Assembly: GCF_009796285.1 (NCBI RefSeq)
Contig: NZ_CP047020.1
Coordinates: 7,316,001-7,380,000, forward strand
Direction: 5' to 3'
From: Streptomyces broussonetiae
GTDB taxonomy: Bacteria; Actinomycetota; Actinomycetes; Streptomycetales; Streptomycetaceae
DNA: 64,000 nt
The translations under genes and the position numbers were made by a program. The notes under the pieces are model-generated. The model was given only the letters and a program-made list of their open reading frames with translations, did not search any database and was not told where the DNA came from. Numbering within the stretch: the first letter of the stretch is position 1; each line of letters begins with the position of its first letter. This document shows, piece after piece, positions 33,708-42,700 of this stretch.

Positions 33708-35066
33708 ATGATGTCCCTGCTTGTTCTGGCGTTGGGGCAGTTCGTCATCTCGCTCGACCACAACATCGTGTACGTCGCCCTGCCCGACATGGGCGCAGGG
33801 CTGGGATTCTCCGACCACGACCTGCAATGGGTCGTGAGCGCCTACGTCGTGACCACCGGAGGCTTCCTGCTGCTGGGCGGCCGGGCCGCCGACCTGCTCG
33901 GTCGGCGCCGGATGTTCGTCCTCGCGTCGCTGCTGTACGCGGGGTCGTCGCTCATGGGGGGCCTGTCCGAGTCACCAGGCGTCCTGGTCGCCGTGAGGGC
34001 GGTCCAAGGCATCGGCGGTTCCCTGCTCTTCCCGGCGACGCTGTCCCTGATCAACACCCTGTACGACGAAGGGCCCGCCCGAAACCGGGCCCTCGCGGTA
34101 TGGGGTGCCGCCGGAGCCGGCGGGCTCTGTTTCGGGTCTCTGCTCGGCGGGGTCCTGGTGGAGGCGTTCGGCTGGCCGTCGGTGTTCTTCGTCAACGTGC
34201 CCGTGGCGGCGGCCCTCGCGGTGGCCGGGCGGCTGCTGTTCCCCGCCGACGGGTCGCGGGACCGCTCACGGCGCTTCGACGTGACGGGCGCGCTGACCGC
34301 GACGGGCGGCGTCACGCTCCTGGTGTTCCTGCTGGTCCAGGCTCCCGCGGAGGGCTGGGGCACGCCCGCTGCCCTGGTGAGCGCCGCGCTTGCCCTCGGG
34401 CTGCTCACGCTCTTCGCCGTCGTGGAGACGCGGTCCCGGGATCCCCTCGTACCGGCCAGGCTGTTCGCCCACCGCGGGCTGTTCGCGGCGATGGGGGTGA
34501 CGGCTCTGTTCAGCGCGACCTTCAGCTCGGTGCCGTACTTCCTGACGCTGTACTTCCAGAGGGTCCACGGGTACAGCGCCGTCGCGACCGGGCTCGCGTT
34601 CCTCGTACCCGCCGTGGTGGTGGCCGTCGGCACACAGGCCGGCGAACGGGCCGTATCAGCCTTCGGGGTGCGCCGCTTGCTGGTGGGCGGCATGGTGCTG
34701 GGCGCCGCCGGGGCCGGCGCGCTCGGGCCGGCGCTCACCTCGGACGGTTCGTACGTCCGGCTCCTGCCGGGGATCGTGCTGCTGGGTCTCGGGCAGGGCG
34801 CGGCGTGGACGGGGATGTGGATCGCCGCCGCGGCCGGGGTGGCCCCCGGTGATCAGGGCATCGCCTCCGGTATGGCGTCGACCGCCCTCCAGGTGGGCGG
34901 CGCGGTGGGCCTCGCCGTGCTGGTCGCGGTCGCCGGCGGTGTCGGACAGAACGCCTCCGGCCCCGGGCTCCTCGACGGCATCCGTACCGCCGTGTTCGCG
35001 ATAGCGCTCGGCATCGGGTGCGGTGCGCTGGCGCTCCTCGCTCGCACCAGAACCACAGGCCCCTAG
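33708..35066 (+). CDS. DHA2-family MFS transporter, probable metallophore exporter
   Basis: Proton-coupled exporter of 452 aa with about 14 TM segments. The first helix starts at once (SLLVLALGQFVISLDHNIVYVALPDMG, DHA2 motif D1-like). Motif A is GGRAADLLGRRRMF and motif C is LLGGVLVEAFGWPSVFFVNVP. The start is ATG 33708 (or 33711) with a GGGGGGAGA ribosome site. It directly precedes the KASIII/ACP/sco genes in the same direction, so export of the isonitrile product is the simplest proposal. The C-terminus lacks extra domains. Confidence 0.9.
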   Translation: MMSLLVLALGQFVISLDHNIVYVALPDMGAGLGFSDHDLQWVVSAYVVTTGGFLLLGGRAADLLGRRRMFVLASLLYAGSSLMGGLSESPGVLVAVRAVQGIGGSLLFPATLSLINTLYDEGPARNRALAVWGAAGAGGLCFGSLLGGVLVEAFGWPSVFFVNVPVAAALAVAGRLLFPADGSRDRSRRFDVTGALTATGGVTLLVFLLVQAPAEGWGTPAALVSAALALGLLTLFAVVETRSRDPLVPARLFAHRGLFAAMGVTALFSATFSSVPYFLTLYFQRVHGYSAVATGLAFLVPAVVVAVGTQAGERAVSAFGVRRLLVGGMVLGAAGAGALGPALTSDGSYVRLLPGIVLLGLGQGAAWTGMWIAAAAGVAPGDQGIASGMASTALQVGGAVGLAVLVAVAGGVGQNASGPGLLDGIRTAVFAIALGIGCGALALLARTRTTGP

Positions 35067-35133
35067 ATCCTCCAGATCCTCCCTTCTCGACTTCGTCTCT
35101 CACATCCGGGCTGCCCGGTCCGTCCTCCGTCAC

Positions 35134-35160
35134 GCCAGGAATGCCAGGAATGCCAGGAAT
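35134..35160 (+). repeat. Three tandem copies of GCCAGGAAT
   Basis: A perfect 9-bp unit is repeated three times in the 110-bp gap between the MFS and KASIII genes, ending 16 bases before the KASIII ATG. Each copy presents an AGGA core, so slippage could tune ribosome binding or spacing. Confidence 0.9.
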
Positions 35161-35176
35161 CTCAGAAGAAAACCCC

Positions 35177-36238
35177 ATGTCCACTGCCGCTGCCGGTCCT
35201 TCTGCCCCTCCGGCCGCCGTCCTGTGCGCGCTGGCCGGATGGGTGCCCTCCCGAGTGCTGACCAACGAGCACCTCGCCCGACGGCTCGACACCGACGACG
35301 CCTGGATCCGCACCCGGACCGGAATCCGCCGACGGCACGTCGTCGATTCCGGACAGGCGACCTCCGACCTGGCCGTCGAAGCCGGCCGCCGAGCCCTCAC
35401 CTCCGCCCGGACGGACACCGTGGACGCCGTCCTCGTCGCCACGACGACCCCCGACCACACCTGCCCGGCCACCGCGCCCGCCGTCGCGGCTCGGCTCGGT
35501 CTGACCGGCGTGGCGGCCTTTGACATCAGCGCCGTGTGCACCGGATTCGTCTACGGACTCGCCTCGGCCGCCGGGCTGATCGCGGCCGGACTGGCCGAAC
35601 GGGTCCTGCTGATCGGCGCGGACACCTACTCCACGATCGTGGACCCGCTGGACCGGGCCAACGCGATCATCTTCGGAGACGGCGCCGGGGCGGTCGTCCT
35701 GCGCGCCGGACGCCCCGACGAGCCGGGCGCGGTCGGCCACTTCGACCTCGGCAGCGACGGCGCCCACGAGGACCTGATCAGGGTCGGGGCCGGCGGCTCC
35801 CGGCAGCGCTCCCGACCGGGTGAACCCACCCACGAGGAGCGGCACTTCGCCATGCGGGGCAAGGAGGTCTACCGCCACGCGGTGACGCGCATGGCCGAGT
35901 CCGCACGCGCCACCCTGACCCGGGCAGGCTGGAAGGCCGACGACGTCGACCACTTCGTACCCCACCAGGCCAATCTGCGGATCCTGCACTCGGTGGCCGA
36001 CGACCTCGGTATACCCCGTGAGCGCTGCGCGACCCATGTCGAATCCGTAGGCAACACGGGCGCCGCCTCCATCCCGCTGGCCCTGGCCGACACCGCCGCC
36101 CGCCAGGCATTCCGACCCGGCGACCGGCTGCTGCTCACCGCCTTCGGAGGCGGCCTCACCTGGGGCTCCTGCCTCCTGACCTGGCCCGCGCTGCCCGCGC
36201 CCACCCCACCCGACCGAGAAGAACGGACAACGTCATGA
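35177..36238 (+). CDS. 3-oxoacyl-ACP synthase III (FabH-like KASIII)
   Basis: Ketosynthase III of 353 aa that condenses an acyl starter with malonyl-ACP, or in relatives transfers acyl groups. The triad is intact: Cys121 in FDISAVCTGFVYGL, His263 in VPHQANLRIL and Asn293 in ESVGNTGAASIPLAL. GDGAGAVVLRAG and the C-terminal FGGGLTWGS are typical. ATG 35177 follows AGAAGAAA. The stop is overlapped by an ACP gene (ATGA), giving a dedicated KASIII/ACP pair directly upstream of the ScoE homologue. Such a pair is not in the described minimal isonitrile lipopeptide set; it may supply the acyl chain. Confidence 0.93.
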   Translation: MSTAAAGPSAPPAAVLCALAGWVPSRVLTNEHLARRLDTDDAWIRTRTGIRRRHVVDSGQATSDLAVEAGRRALTSARTDTVDAVLVATTTPDHTCPATAPAVAARLGLTGVAAFDISAVCTGFVYGLASAAGLIAAGLAERVLLIGADTYSTIVDPLDRANAIIFGDGAGAVVLRAGRPDEPGAVGHFDLGSDGAHEDLIRVGAGGSRQRSRPGEPTHEERHFAMRGKEVYRHAVTRMAESARATLTRAGWKADDVDHFVPHQANLRILHSVADDLGIPRERCATHVESVGNTGAASIPLALADTAARQAFRPGDRLLLTAFGGGLTWGSCLLTWPALPAPTPPDREERTTS

Positions 36239-36477
36239 GCACCACCACCTACGAGCAACTCGTCGTGATCCTACAGAAGTTGCACGACACCCCCGTGGAC
36301 CGGATCCGTCCGGAGGCGACCCTCGGCGCACTGGACGTCGACTCGCTGACGACGGTCGAGATCGGCATCCGCATCGAACGCGACCTCGGCGTGGCGGTCG
36401 GCGACGACGAACTCCGGCCCGACCTCACCCTCGGCGACGTCGTCGGACTCATCGACGCGCGCAAGGCGGCGGTCTGA
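36235..36477 (+). CDS. Acyl carrier protein
   Basis: Carrier protein of 80 aa with the phosphopantetheine site ALDVDSLTTVEIGIRIE (Ser37). A four-helix ACP pattern and an acidic helix II are present. Its ATG overlaps the KASIII stop (ATGA), so both are made together. It resembles polyketide or fatty-acid type carriers more than the NRPS-type carrier at 39549, so the cluster holds two different carriers. It could carry the KASIII product to the isonitrile-forming steps. Confidence 0.9.
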   Translation: MSTTTYEQLVVILQKLHDTPVDRIRPEATLGALDVDSLTTVEIGIRIERDLGVAVGDDELRPDLTLGDVVGLIDARKAAV

Positions 36478-36518
36478 CCCCCGCCCGCCCCTCCCAACTC
36501 CCCGAAAGGAACCGTCCC

Positions 36519-37427
36519 ATGCGGATCATCGAACAGCCCGGCAACGCGATCGGCGTGACGGTCGAGGGCTTCGACCACACCGCCGCCTCGGGCGCCGACA
36601 TCGACGCGCTCAAGAGCGCCGTCCACACCAAGAAGATCGCTGTCCTGAAGGGCCAGGACCTCTCTCCCCGGCGCTTCCTCGAACTCGGCGAGCAGCTGGG
36701 CCGCCCCGAGACCTACTACGAGCCGATGTACCACCATCCCGAGGTCCCGGAGATATTCGTCTCCTCCAATGTGCCGAAGAACGGAAAGCAGGTCGGCGTG
36801 CCCAGGACGGGCAAGTTCTGGCACGCCGACTACCAGTTCATGCCGGACCCCTTCGGTATCACCCTGATCTACCCCCAGGTCATTCCGGAGAAGAACCGCG
36901 GCACGTACTTCATCGACATGGGCCGGGCGTACGAAAGACTGCCCGAGGACCTCAAGAAGGAAATCGCCGGAACGTACTGCCGGCACTCCGTCCGCAAGTA
37001 CTTCAAGATTCGCCCCCACGACGTCTACCGGCCCATATCCGAGATCATCGAGGAGGTCGAGCGGAGGACCCCGGCCGTCCGCCAGCCGACCACCTTCACC
37101 CATCCCATGACCGGTGAGACGGTCCTCTACATCAGTGAGGGCTTCACCGTCGGCATCGAGGACCAGGGCGGCAAGCCGCTCGACGAGGGCCTCCTGCGCC
37201 GTCTGTTCGAGGTCACCGGCCAGCTCGACGAGACCTTCGAGCACGACAACATCCATCTGCAGAGCTTCGAGCAGGGCGACCTGCTGGTCTGGGACAACCG
37301 CAGCCTCATCCACCGCGCCCGGCACACGACCACGCCCGAGCCGACCGTCTCGTACCGCGTCACCGTGCACGACGAGCGCAAGCTGCACGACGGGATCAGG
37401 CCGCATGACGGGATCAAGACGGCGTGA
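36519..37427 (+). CDS. scoE: Isonitrile-forming Fe(II)/2OG dioxygenase (ScoE/Rv0097 homologue)
   Basis: TauD-family oxygenase of 302 aa. In the sco pathway ScoE oxidatively decarboxylates an N-carboxymethyl-beta-amino acid to the isonitrile. Iron ligands are His102, Asp104 (KFWHADYQF) and His265 (SLIHRARH), with Arg280 for 2OG. With a constant offset of 30, the substrate residues I recall from ScoE are all present: Tyr66, Tyr67 and Tyr71 (TYYEPMYHH), Arg127, Lys163 and His269. Blocks PEIFVSS, GVPRTGKFWH and KIRPHDVYRPI match Rv0097. GAAAGGA precedes ATG 36519, and the stop overlaps the next start (GTGA). Ordinary taurine dioxygenases lack the Tyr cluster. Confidence 0.95.
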   Translation: MRIIEQPGNAIGVTVEGFDHTAASGADIDALKSAVHTKKIAVLKGQDLSPRRFLELGEQLGRPETYYEPMYHHPEVPEIFVSSNVPKNGKQVGVPRTGKFWHADYQFMPDPFGITLIYPQVIPEKNRGTYFIDMGRAYERLPEDLKKEIAGTYCRHSVRKYFKIRPHDVYRPISEIIEEVERRTPAVRQPTTFTHPMTGETVLYISEGFTVGIEDQGGKPLDEGLLRRLFEVTGQLDETFEHDNIHLQSFEQGDLLVWDNRSLIHRARHTTTPEPTVSYRVTVHDERKLHDGIRPHDGIKTA

Positions 37428-37921
37428 CGGACGAAGCTCTGCTGGCGAAGGTGCTGACGCCGTACAAGGAACACTGTAAATACCTGCGTTCGGCCGTCGT
37501 CACAGAGAGGGACGGACGTGCTTCTGCTCGCTGCGAGTTCGCGATCCCCGAGTCGTGCTACATCGACGACACCGGGCACCTGAATTCCGTCGAGGCGAAC
37601 ATCTGCTACAACCAGATGATGTATTACCTGGTGGCCAAGTCCGTTCAGGAAGGACTCGGCGCGGGGTTCGAATCCTGGACGCTCGACGACTTCTGGAGGC
37701 ATCAGCTTCCGGACATCCTGATCGCGCGCTTCACATCGCATTTCCGGCGGCCCGTCAACCCAGGTGCATTCTCCGGGGAGATGGAATTCCGGACCGTCAC
37801 CCGACGTGCCCCGGCCGGCGGCAGCCCGTTCCTGCACGCGGAGACCGCCTTCCGCTACCGGGACGCCGACTCGGGCCGCTGCGACGGCGAGGCGACCCTG
37901 GCGATCGTCAACATTTCCTGA
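37424..37921 (+). CDS. scoD: FcoT/ScoD-type thioesterase-fold enzyme
   Basis: Hot-dog-fold protein of 165 aa homologous to Rv0098 (FcoT) and ScoD. In isonitrile lipopeptide synthesis this protein is assigned the Michael addition of glycine to an alpha,beta-unsaturated acyl-ACP and release of the product. Matching blocks are LAKVLTPYKEHCKYL, GHLNSVEANICYNQM, WTLDDFWRHQLPDILI and HFRRPVNPGAFSG. GTG 37424 overlaps the scoE stop. The assignment rests on these blocks plus exact gene order. Confidence 0.92.
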   Translation: MTDEALLAKVLTPYKEHCKYLRSAVVTERDGRASARCEFAIPESCYIDDTGHLNSVEANICYNQMMYYLVAKSVQEGLGAGFESWTLDDFWRHQLPDILIARFTSHFRRPVNPGAFSGEMEFRTVTRRAPAGGSPFLHAETAFRYRDADSGRCDGEATLAIVNIS

Positions 37922-37938
37922 CCTGAGGCGAGAGATCC

Positions 37939-39516
37939 ATGACCACGGACCGGCTCTACCACCCGGAGCTTCAGACGCTCGTCCAGACCACGAGCTTCCA
38001 CGCGCGGCACCAGCCGGAGACCCCCGCGGTCCTGTGCGAGGGCCGCACTCTGACCTACGGGCAACTGCACCGTGAGAGCAACCGCGTCGCCCATGCGATC
38101 CAGGCCGCGGGACTCACGTCGGGCGACCGGGTGGCGTACCTCGGCAAGGAGTCCGAGCACTACTACGAGGTTCTCTTCGGCTGTGCCAAGAGCGGCACCG
38201 TCCTGGTTCCGGTCAACTGGCGGCTGACCGCACCCGAGGTCGGTCACATCCTGCGCGACTCCGGTACCCGACTGCTCTTCCTGGAGGGCGAGTTCGGATC
38301 CGTCCTCGACAAGATGCCGGCCGAGCCGCCCGAAACGGTCGTCGGGCCGGGGGAGTCTTTCGCCGGGGCCTTCGCGGCCTGGAAGACCCCCCACCTCGAC
38401 ACCGCCCCTGCGCCGTTGAACGTCACCCCGGACACGCCGGTCGCCCAGCTCTACACCAGCGGTACCACCGGACTGCCCAAGGGCGTCGTACTCGCCCACC
38501 GCAGCTTCTTCGCCATCCGGGACGCCCTGGCGGGCGAGGGGCTGGACTGGATCGACTGGCGGGCCGGGGACATCGCGCTGATCGGCATTCCCGGCTTCCA
38601 TGTCGGCGGCCTGTGGTGGGCCACGCAGAACTTCAACGCGGGCACCACCGTCGTCGCGATGCGCGCCTTCGCCGCCCGCCAGGCCGTCGACCTCATCCGC
38701 GACCTCGGCATCACCACCGCCTGCGTCGTGCCCGCCATGCTCCGCATGATGCTGACCGAACCCGCGGTCAGCGCCAAGGACTTCACCACCCTGCGCAAGA
38801 CGGTCTACGGCGGCTCCCCGATCTCCGAGGCCCTCCTGGAGGAGAGCCTCGCAGTCCTGGACTGCGAGTTCGCCCAGATCTACGGCCTCACCGAGACCGG
38901 CAACACCGCCGTCTGCCTGCCCCCGGCCGCCCATGTCCCCGGCGCACCGCTCATGCAGGCGGCGGGGCACCCCTATCCGGGTGTGCGCGGCAAGGTGATC
39001 GACGGCCAGGGGCGCGAACTGCCGCCGGGCGCGGTCGGCGAGGTCTGCCTGGCCACGCCCGCCCACATGGTCGAGTACTGGGGACTGCCCGACAAGACCG
39101 CCGAAACCCTCGTCGACGGCTGGATCCACACCGGGGACGCCGGCTGCATCGACGAGGACGGCTACATCTTCATCCGCGACCGCATCAAGGACGCCATCCT
39201 CGTCGCCGGCGAGAACGTCTACCCGGCCGAGATCGAGAACGTGCTGGAGGGCCACCCCGGCGTCGCGGAGGCCGTCGTCGTCGGCGCCCCCGACGTGCGG
39301 TGGGGCGAGTACGTGCACGCCTTCGTCGTCCCCGCCCCCGGGCACCAGCCCAGCCCCCGTGACCTGCACACCTTCCTCGTCCCACGGCTCGCGAGCTTCA
39401 AGCTGCCCGCCCGCTACGAGTTCATCGACAGCGTTCCGCGCAACCCCAGCGGCAAGATCCTGCGCCGGGAACTGCGCGACCGCTTCTGGGACGGCTCCGC
39501 CCGCAAGGTCAACTGA
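37939..39516 (+). CDS. scoC: Acyl-ACP ligase (FadD10/ScoC-type)
   Basis: ANL-superfamily enzyme of 525 aa that adenylates a fatty acid and loads it on the carrier ScoB. Motifs are the P-loop LYTSGTTGLPKGVVLAH, QIYGLTETGNTAV, WIHTGDAGCIDEDGYIFIRDR, the hinge DRIKDAILVAGENVYPAEIE and the catalytic Lys near the end (RNPSGKILRRELR). It lies 17 bp after scoD with purine-rich GAGGCGAGAG upstream. In the sco pathway the preferred chain is short and unsaturated; in mycobacteria it is longer. Chain length here is unknown. Confidence 0.93.
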   Translation: MTTDRLYHPELQTLVQTTSFHARHQPETPAVLCEGRTLTYGQLHRESNRVAHAIQAAGLTSGDRVAYLGKESEHYYEVLFGCAKSGTVLVPVNWRLTAPEVGHILRDSGTRLLFLEGEFGSVLDKMPAEPPETVVGPGESFAGAFAAWKTPHLDTAPAPLNVTPDTPVAQLYTSGTTGLPKGVVLAHRSFFAIRDALAGEGLDWIDWRAGDIALIGIPGFHVGGLWWATQNFNAGTTVVAMRAFAARQAVDLIRDLGITTACVVPAMLRMMLTEPAVSAKDFTTLRKTVYGGSPISEALLEESLAVLDCEFAQIYGLTETGNTAVCLPPAAHVPGAPLMQAAGHPYPGVRGKVIDGQGRELPPGAVGEVCLATPAHMVEYWGLPDKTAETLVDGWIHTGDAGCIDEDGYIFIRDRIKDAILVAGENVYPAEIENVLEGHPGVAEAVVVGAPDVRWGEYVHAFVVPAPGHQPSPRDLHTFLVPRLASFKLPARYEFIDSVPRNPSGKILRRELRDRFWDGSARKVN

Positions 39517-39548
39517 CCGGCCGCCGAGGACGATTGAGAGAGACCGAC

Positions 39549-39794
39549 ATGCCTGCTCCCCTCACGCTGGAGGCCTTCCGCGCGGACCTGGCGGAGTTCC
39601 TGTACCAGCAGCCCGACGAAGTCGACCTGGAAGAGAACCCCGTCCACGCGGGGTTGGACTCCCTGCGCATCGTGACCCTCATCGAACGGTGGCGGGAGAG
39701 CGGCGCGGGCGTGACCTTCGTCGAACTCGCCGAGTGCACCTCGTTCGCCCAGTGGTGGCAGCTCCTCTCCGCACGGCGGGAGGCCACCACGTGA
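39549..39794 (+). CDS. scoB: Stand-alone NRPS-type carrier protein (ScoB-like)
   Basis: Carrier protein of 81 aa with VHAGLDSLRIVTLIERW (Ser38 phosphopantetheine site) and VTFVELAECTSFAQWWQLL, a pattern shared with ArCP-type NRPS carriers. It occupies the position of Rv0100/ScoB, and its stop is overlapped by the NRPS GTG. It probably carries the acyl chain through glycine addition. The upstream in-frame start at 39534 is less likely than ATG 39549. Confidence 0.9.
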   Translation: MPAPLTLEAFRADLAEFLYQQPDEVDLEENPVHAGLDSLRIVTLIERWRESGAGVTFVELAECTSFAQWWQLLSARREATT

Positions 39795-42700
39795 GCGCGC
39801 TGAGCCTGCGCCATCCGCTGCTGGCCGCCCAGGAGGGCATCTGGACCGGCCAGCGGCTCGACCCGGACAGTCCCGCGTACAACACGGCCGAGTACGTGCA
39901 CATCGACGGACCGGTGGACACCGGAGTCCTCGACGCGGCTCTTCACCACGTCGTCGCGGAGACGGAGGCCCTCAACGTCACCTTCGCCGCCGACGACCAG
40001 GGTCGCCCCTGGCAGACCGACGCCCCGGTAGGCGACTGGCGCCTGCACACGGCGGACCTCACCGGCGAACCCGACCCGCACACGGCGGCCCTGACCTGGA
40101 TGGACCAGGACATGGCCCGCCCCGTCGACCTCGCCCGCGACCCCGTCTTCGGCCACGCCCTGCTCCGCATCGCTGCGGACCAGTACATCTGGTACCACCG
40201 CGTCCACCACATCGCCCTCGACGGCTTCGGCCTGTCGCTGGTGGCCCGCCGGGTCGCCCAGGTCTACACCGCCCTCATGGCGGGCGAGCCGGTGGAGGGC
40301 AGCGGCTTCGGCACCCTGGCCTCGGTCCGGGAGGAGGAACGCGCCTACCGGGAGTCGGCCCGCTTCGCCAAGGACCGCGCCTACTGGGCGGACCGGTTCG
40401 CGGACCGGCCGCCGGTCGCGACCCCGGCCGGCCGTACGGCACTGCCCGCGCGCAGCTTCCACCGGCGGGTCGCGGACCTCGACGCAGGGGAGACGGAGGC
40501 CCTGCGCGCCGCCGCCCGCGACCTCAAGGCCACCTGGTCCGAGGTGTTGCTGGCCGTCACCGTCGCCCACCTGCACCACCTGACCGGAGAACCGGAGATC
40601 GTCCTCAGCCTCCCGGCGATGGGACGTCTCGGCTCCGTCTCCCTGCGCGTCCCCTGCATGGTGCGCAACATCCTGCCCCTGCGCATCGCCGTCACCGCCT
40701 CGGACAGCGTCCGTGACCTCACGGCCCGGGTCTCGGCCGAACTGCGCGCCGGACTGCCCCACCAGCGCTACCGCTACGAGCAACTGCGGCGCGACCTCAA
40801 ACTCGTCGGCGGACAGCGCCGGCTGTCCGGCCCCGGCGTGAACATCATGCCCTTCGAGTACGACCTGCGCTTCGCCGGACACCGCAGCACGGTCCACAAC
40901 GTCTCCGCGGGCCCCGTCGACGACCTGGCCGTCAACGTCTACGACCGCTCCGAGGGCGCCGGACTGCGCATCGCGGTGGACGCCAACCCCGACCTCTACG
41001 ACGAGGCCGACGTCACCGCGCTCCAGAACGGGCTGCTGTCCCTGCTCCGGGCGGCCGTCGCCGACCCCGACCGGCCGCTCGGTGACCTCTCGGCACGCAG
41101 CTCCACCGTCACCGTCGTGGACGGGGGACCACTGCCTCGCCCTGCCCGCCAGGTCCTCAGCCTGATCGCCGACCACGCCGCCCGGCGCGGCGGAGCCGTC
41201 GCCGTCGAGCACGGCGGACGCCACGTCACGTACGCGCAGCTGTTCGGCGCGGCACGCGATCTCGCCCGCCGCCTGGCCGCCCGCCGGGTCGGCCGCGGCG
41301 ACCTCGTGGCCGTCGCCCTGCCCCGCGGCATCGACGCGATCACCGCCATCCTCGGCGTCCTGCTCTCCGGCGCCGCCTACAGCCCGCTCGACCCGACGGC
41401 ACCCCCAGTGCGCAGGGCGGAGCTGCTGGACAACGCCCGGCCCGCGCTCGTGCTGACGACCAGCGCCCACGCCGCCGACCACACGGGCAGTGACGTACTG
41501 GCGCTCGACCAGCCTGAGTCCGGCCCCGGACAGCCCACTGCACCGGCGCCCGCACCGGACGACCTCGCCTACGTCCTGCACACCTCGGGCTCCACCGGAC
41601 GCCCCAAGGGCGTCGAGACCGACCACCGCGCCCTCGCCCACTTCGTCACCGGCGCCACCCACCGCTACGGCCTCCAACAGGCCGACCGGGTACTGCAGTT
41701 CGCCCCGCTGCACTTCGACACCAGCGTCGAGGAAATCTTCCTCACGCTGTGCACGGGGGCCACGCTCGTCGTCCGTACCGACGACATGACCGACTCGGTC
41801 CCCGCGTTCCTGGACGCCTGCGCGCGTCTGCGGATCAGCTTCCTCGACCTTCCCACGGCGTACTGGCACGAGCTGGCCTACGCGGTCTCGACCGGTGCCG
41901 CCGCGTTGCCCGCCGAGGTGCGGACCGTCGTGATCGGTGGCGAGGCAGCACTGCCCGAGCGGGTCGACCGCTGGCGCAAGGCCGTCGGCACGTCGGTCCG
42001 GCTCCTGAACACCTACGGCCCGACCGAGGCGACGGTGGTCGCCACCGTCGCCGACCTCCACGACCCTTCCCTCGCCCCGGGAGACGTCCCCATCGGGCTC
42101 CCGCTCCCCGGGACCCGCGCCGCGGTCGTCGACGGCGAACTCCACCTGCTGGGCGACAACCTGGCCGTCGGCTACCGGGGCGACGGGATCCCGGACGCCA
42201 CCCGGTTCTCACCCCTCGCCGCACTGACCGGAGCGCCCCGCGCCTACCGCACCGGCGACCTGGTACGGATCAGCGACGACGGACAGCTGCGCCACCTGGG
42301 CCGCTCGGACACCGAGTTCAAGATCAGCGGACATCGTGTGCACCCGGCCGAGGTCGAGAGCGCCCTCCTGGCCCACCCGGCAGTGCGCGACGCCGCCGTC
42401 GTGGGACAGGTGCTGGACGACGGGAGACGACGACTCGCCGCGTACGTCGTTCCCGACGGGCCGCCCCCGGCCGCGACGGCGATCAGAGATCACCTCCGGG
42501 CGACGCTGCCCGCGGCGATGGTCCCGTCGGCTGTCGAGTTCCTGGACCGCCTGCCCCGGACGAGCACGGGAAAGACCGACAGGATGGCACTCTCCGCCCC
42601 CGCACCCCGCACACAACCAGCCTCGCCCGGCGCCGAGTTGGAGCAGACCATTACCGCCGTCTGGCAACAGGTGCTCGGCGTCGCCACCCTCTGCGCACAG

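Noticed and set aside
36519..37427. Taurine dioxygenase (TauD) as the function of the oxygenase
   Set aside because: The Tyr-Tyr...Tyr, Arg, Lys and His pattern of ScoE and the surrounding scoD-scoA genes point to isonitrile formation; no sulfonate transport genes are present.
39509..42145. Minus-strand open frame of 878 codons
   Set aside because: Antisense shadow of the carrier and NRPS genes, rich in Gly/Val/Asp without motif.
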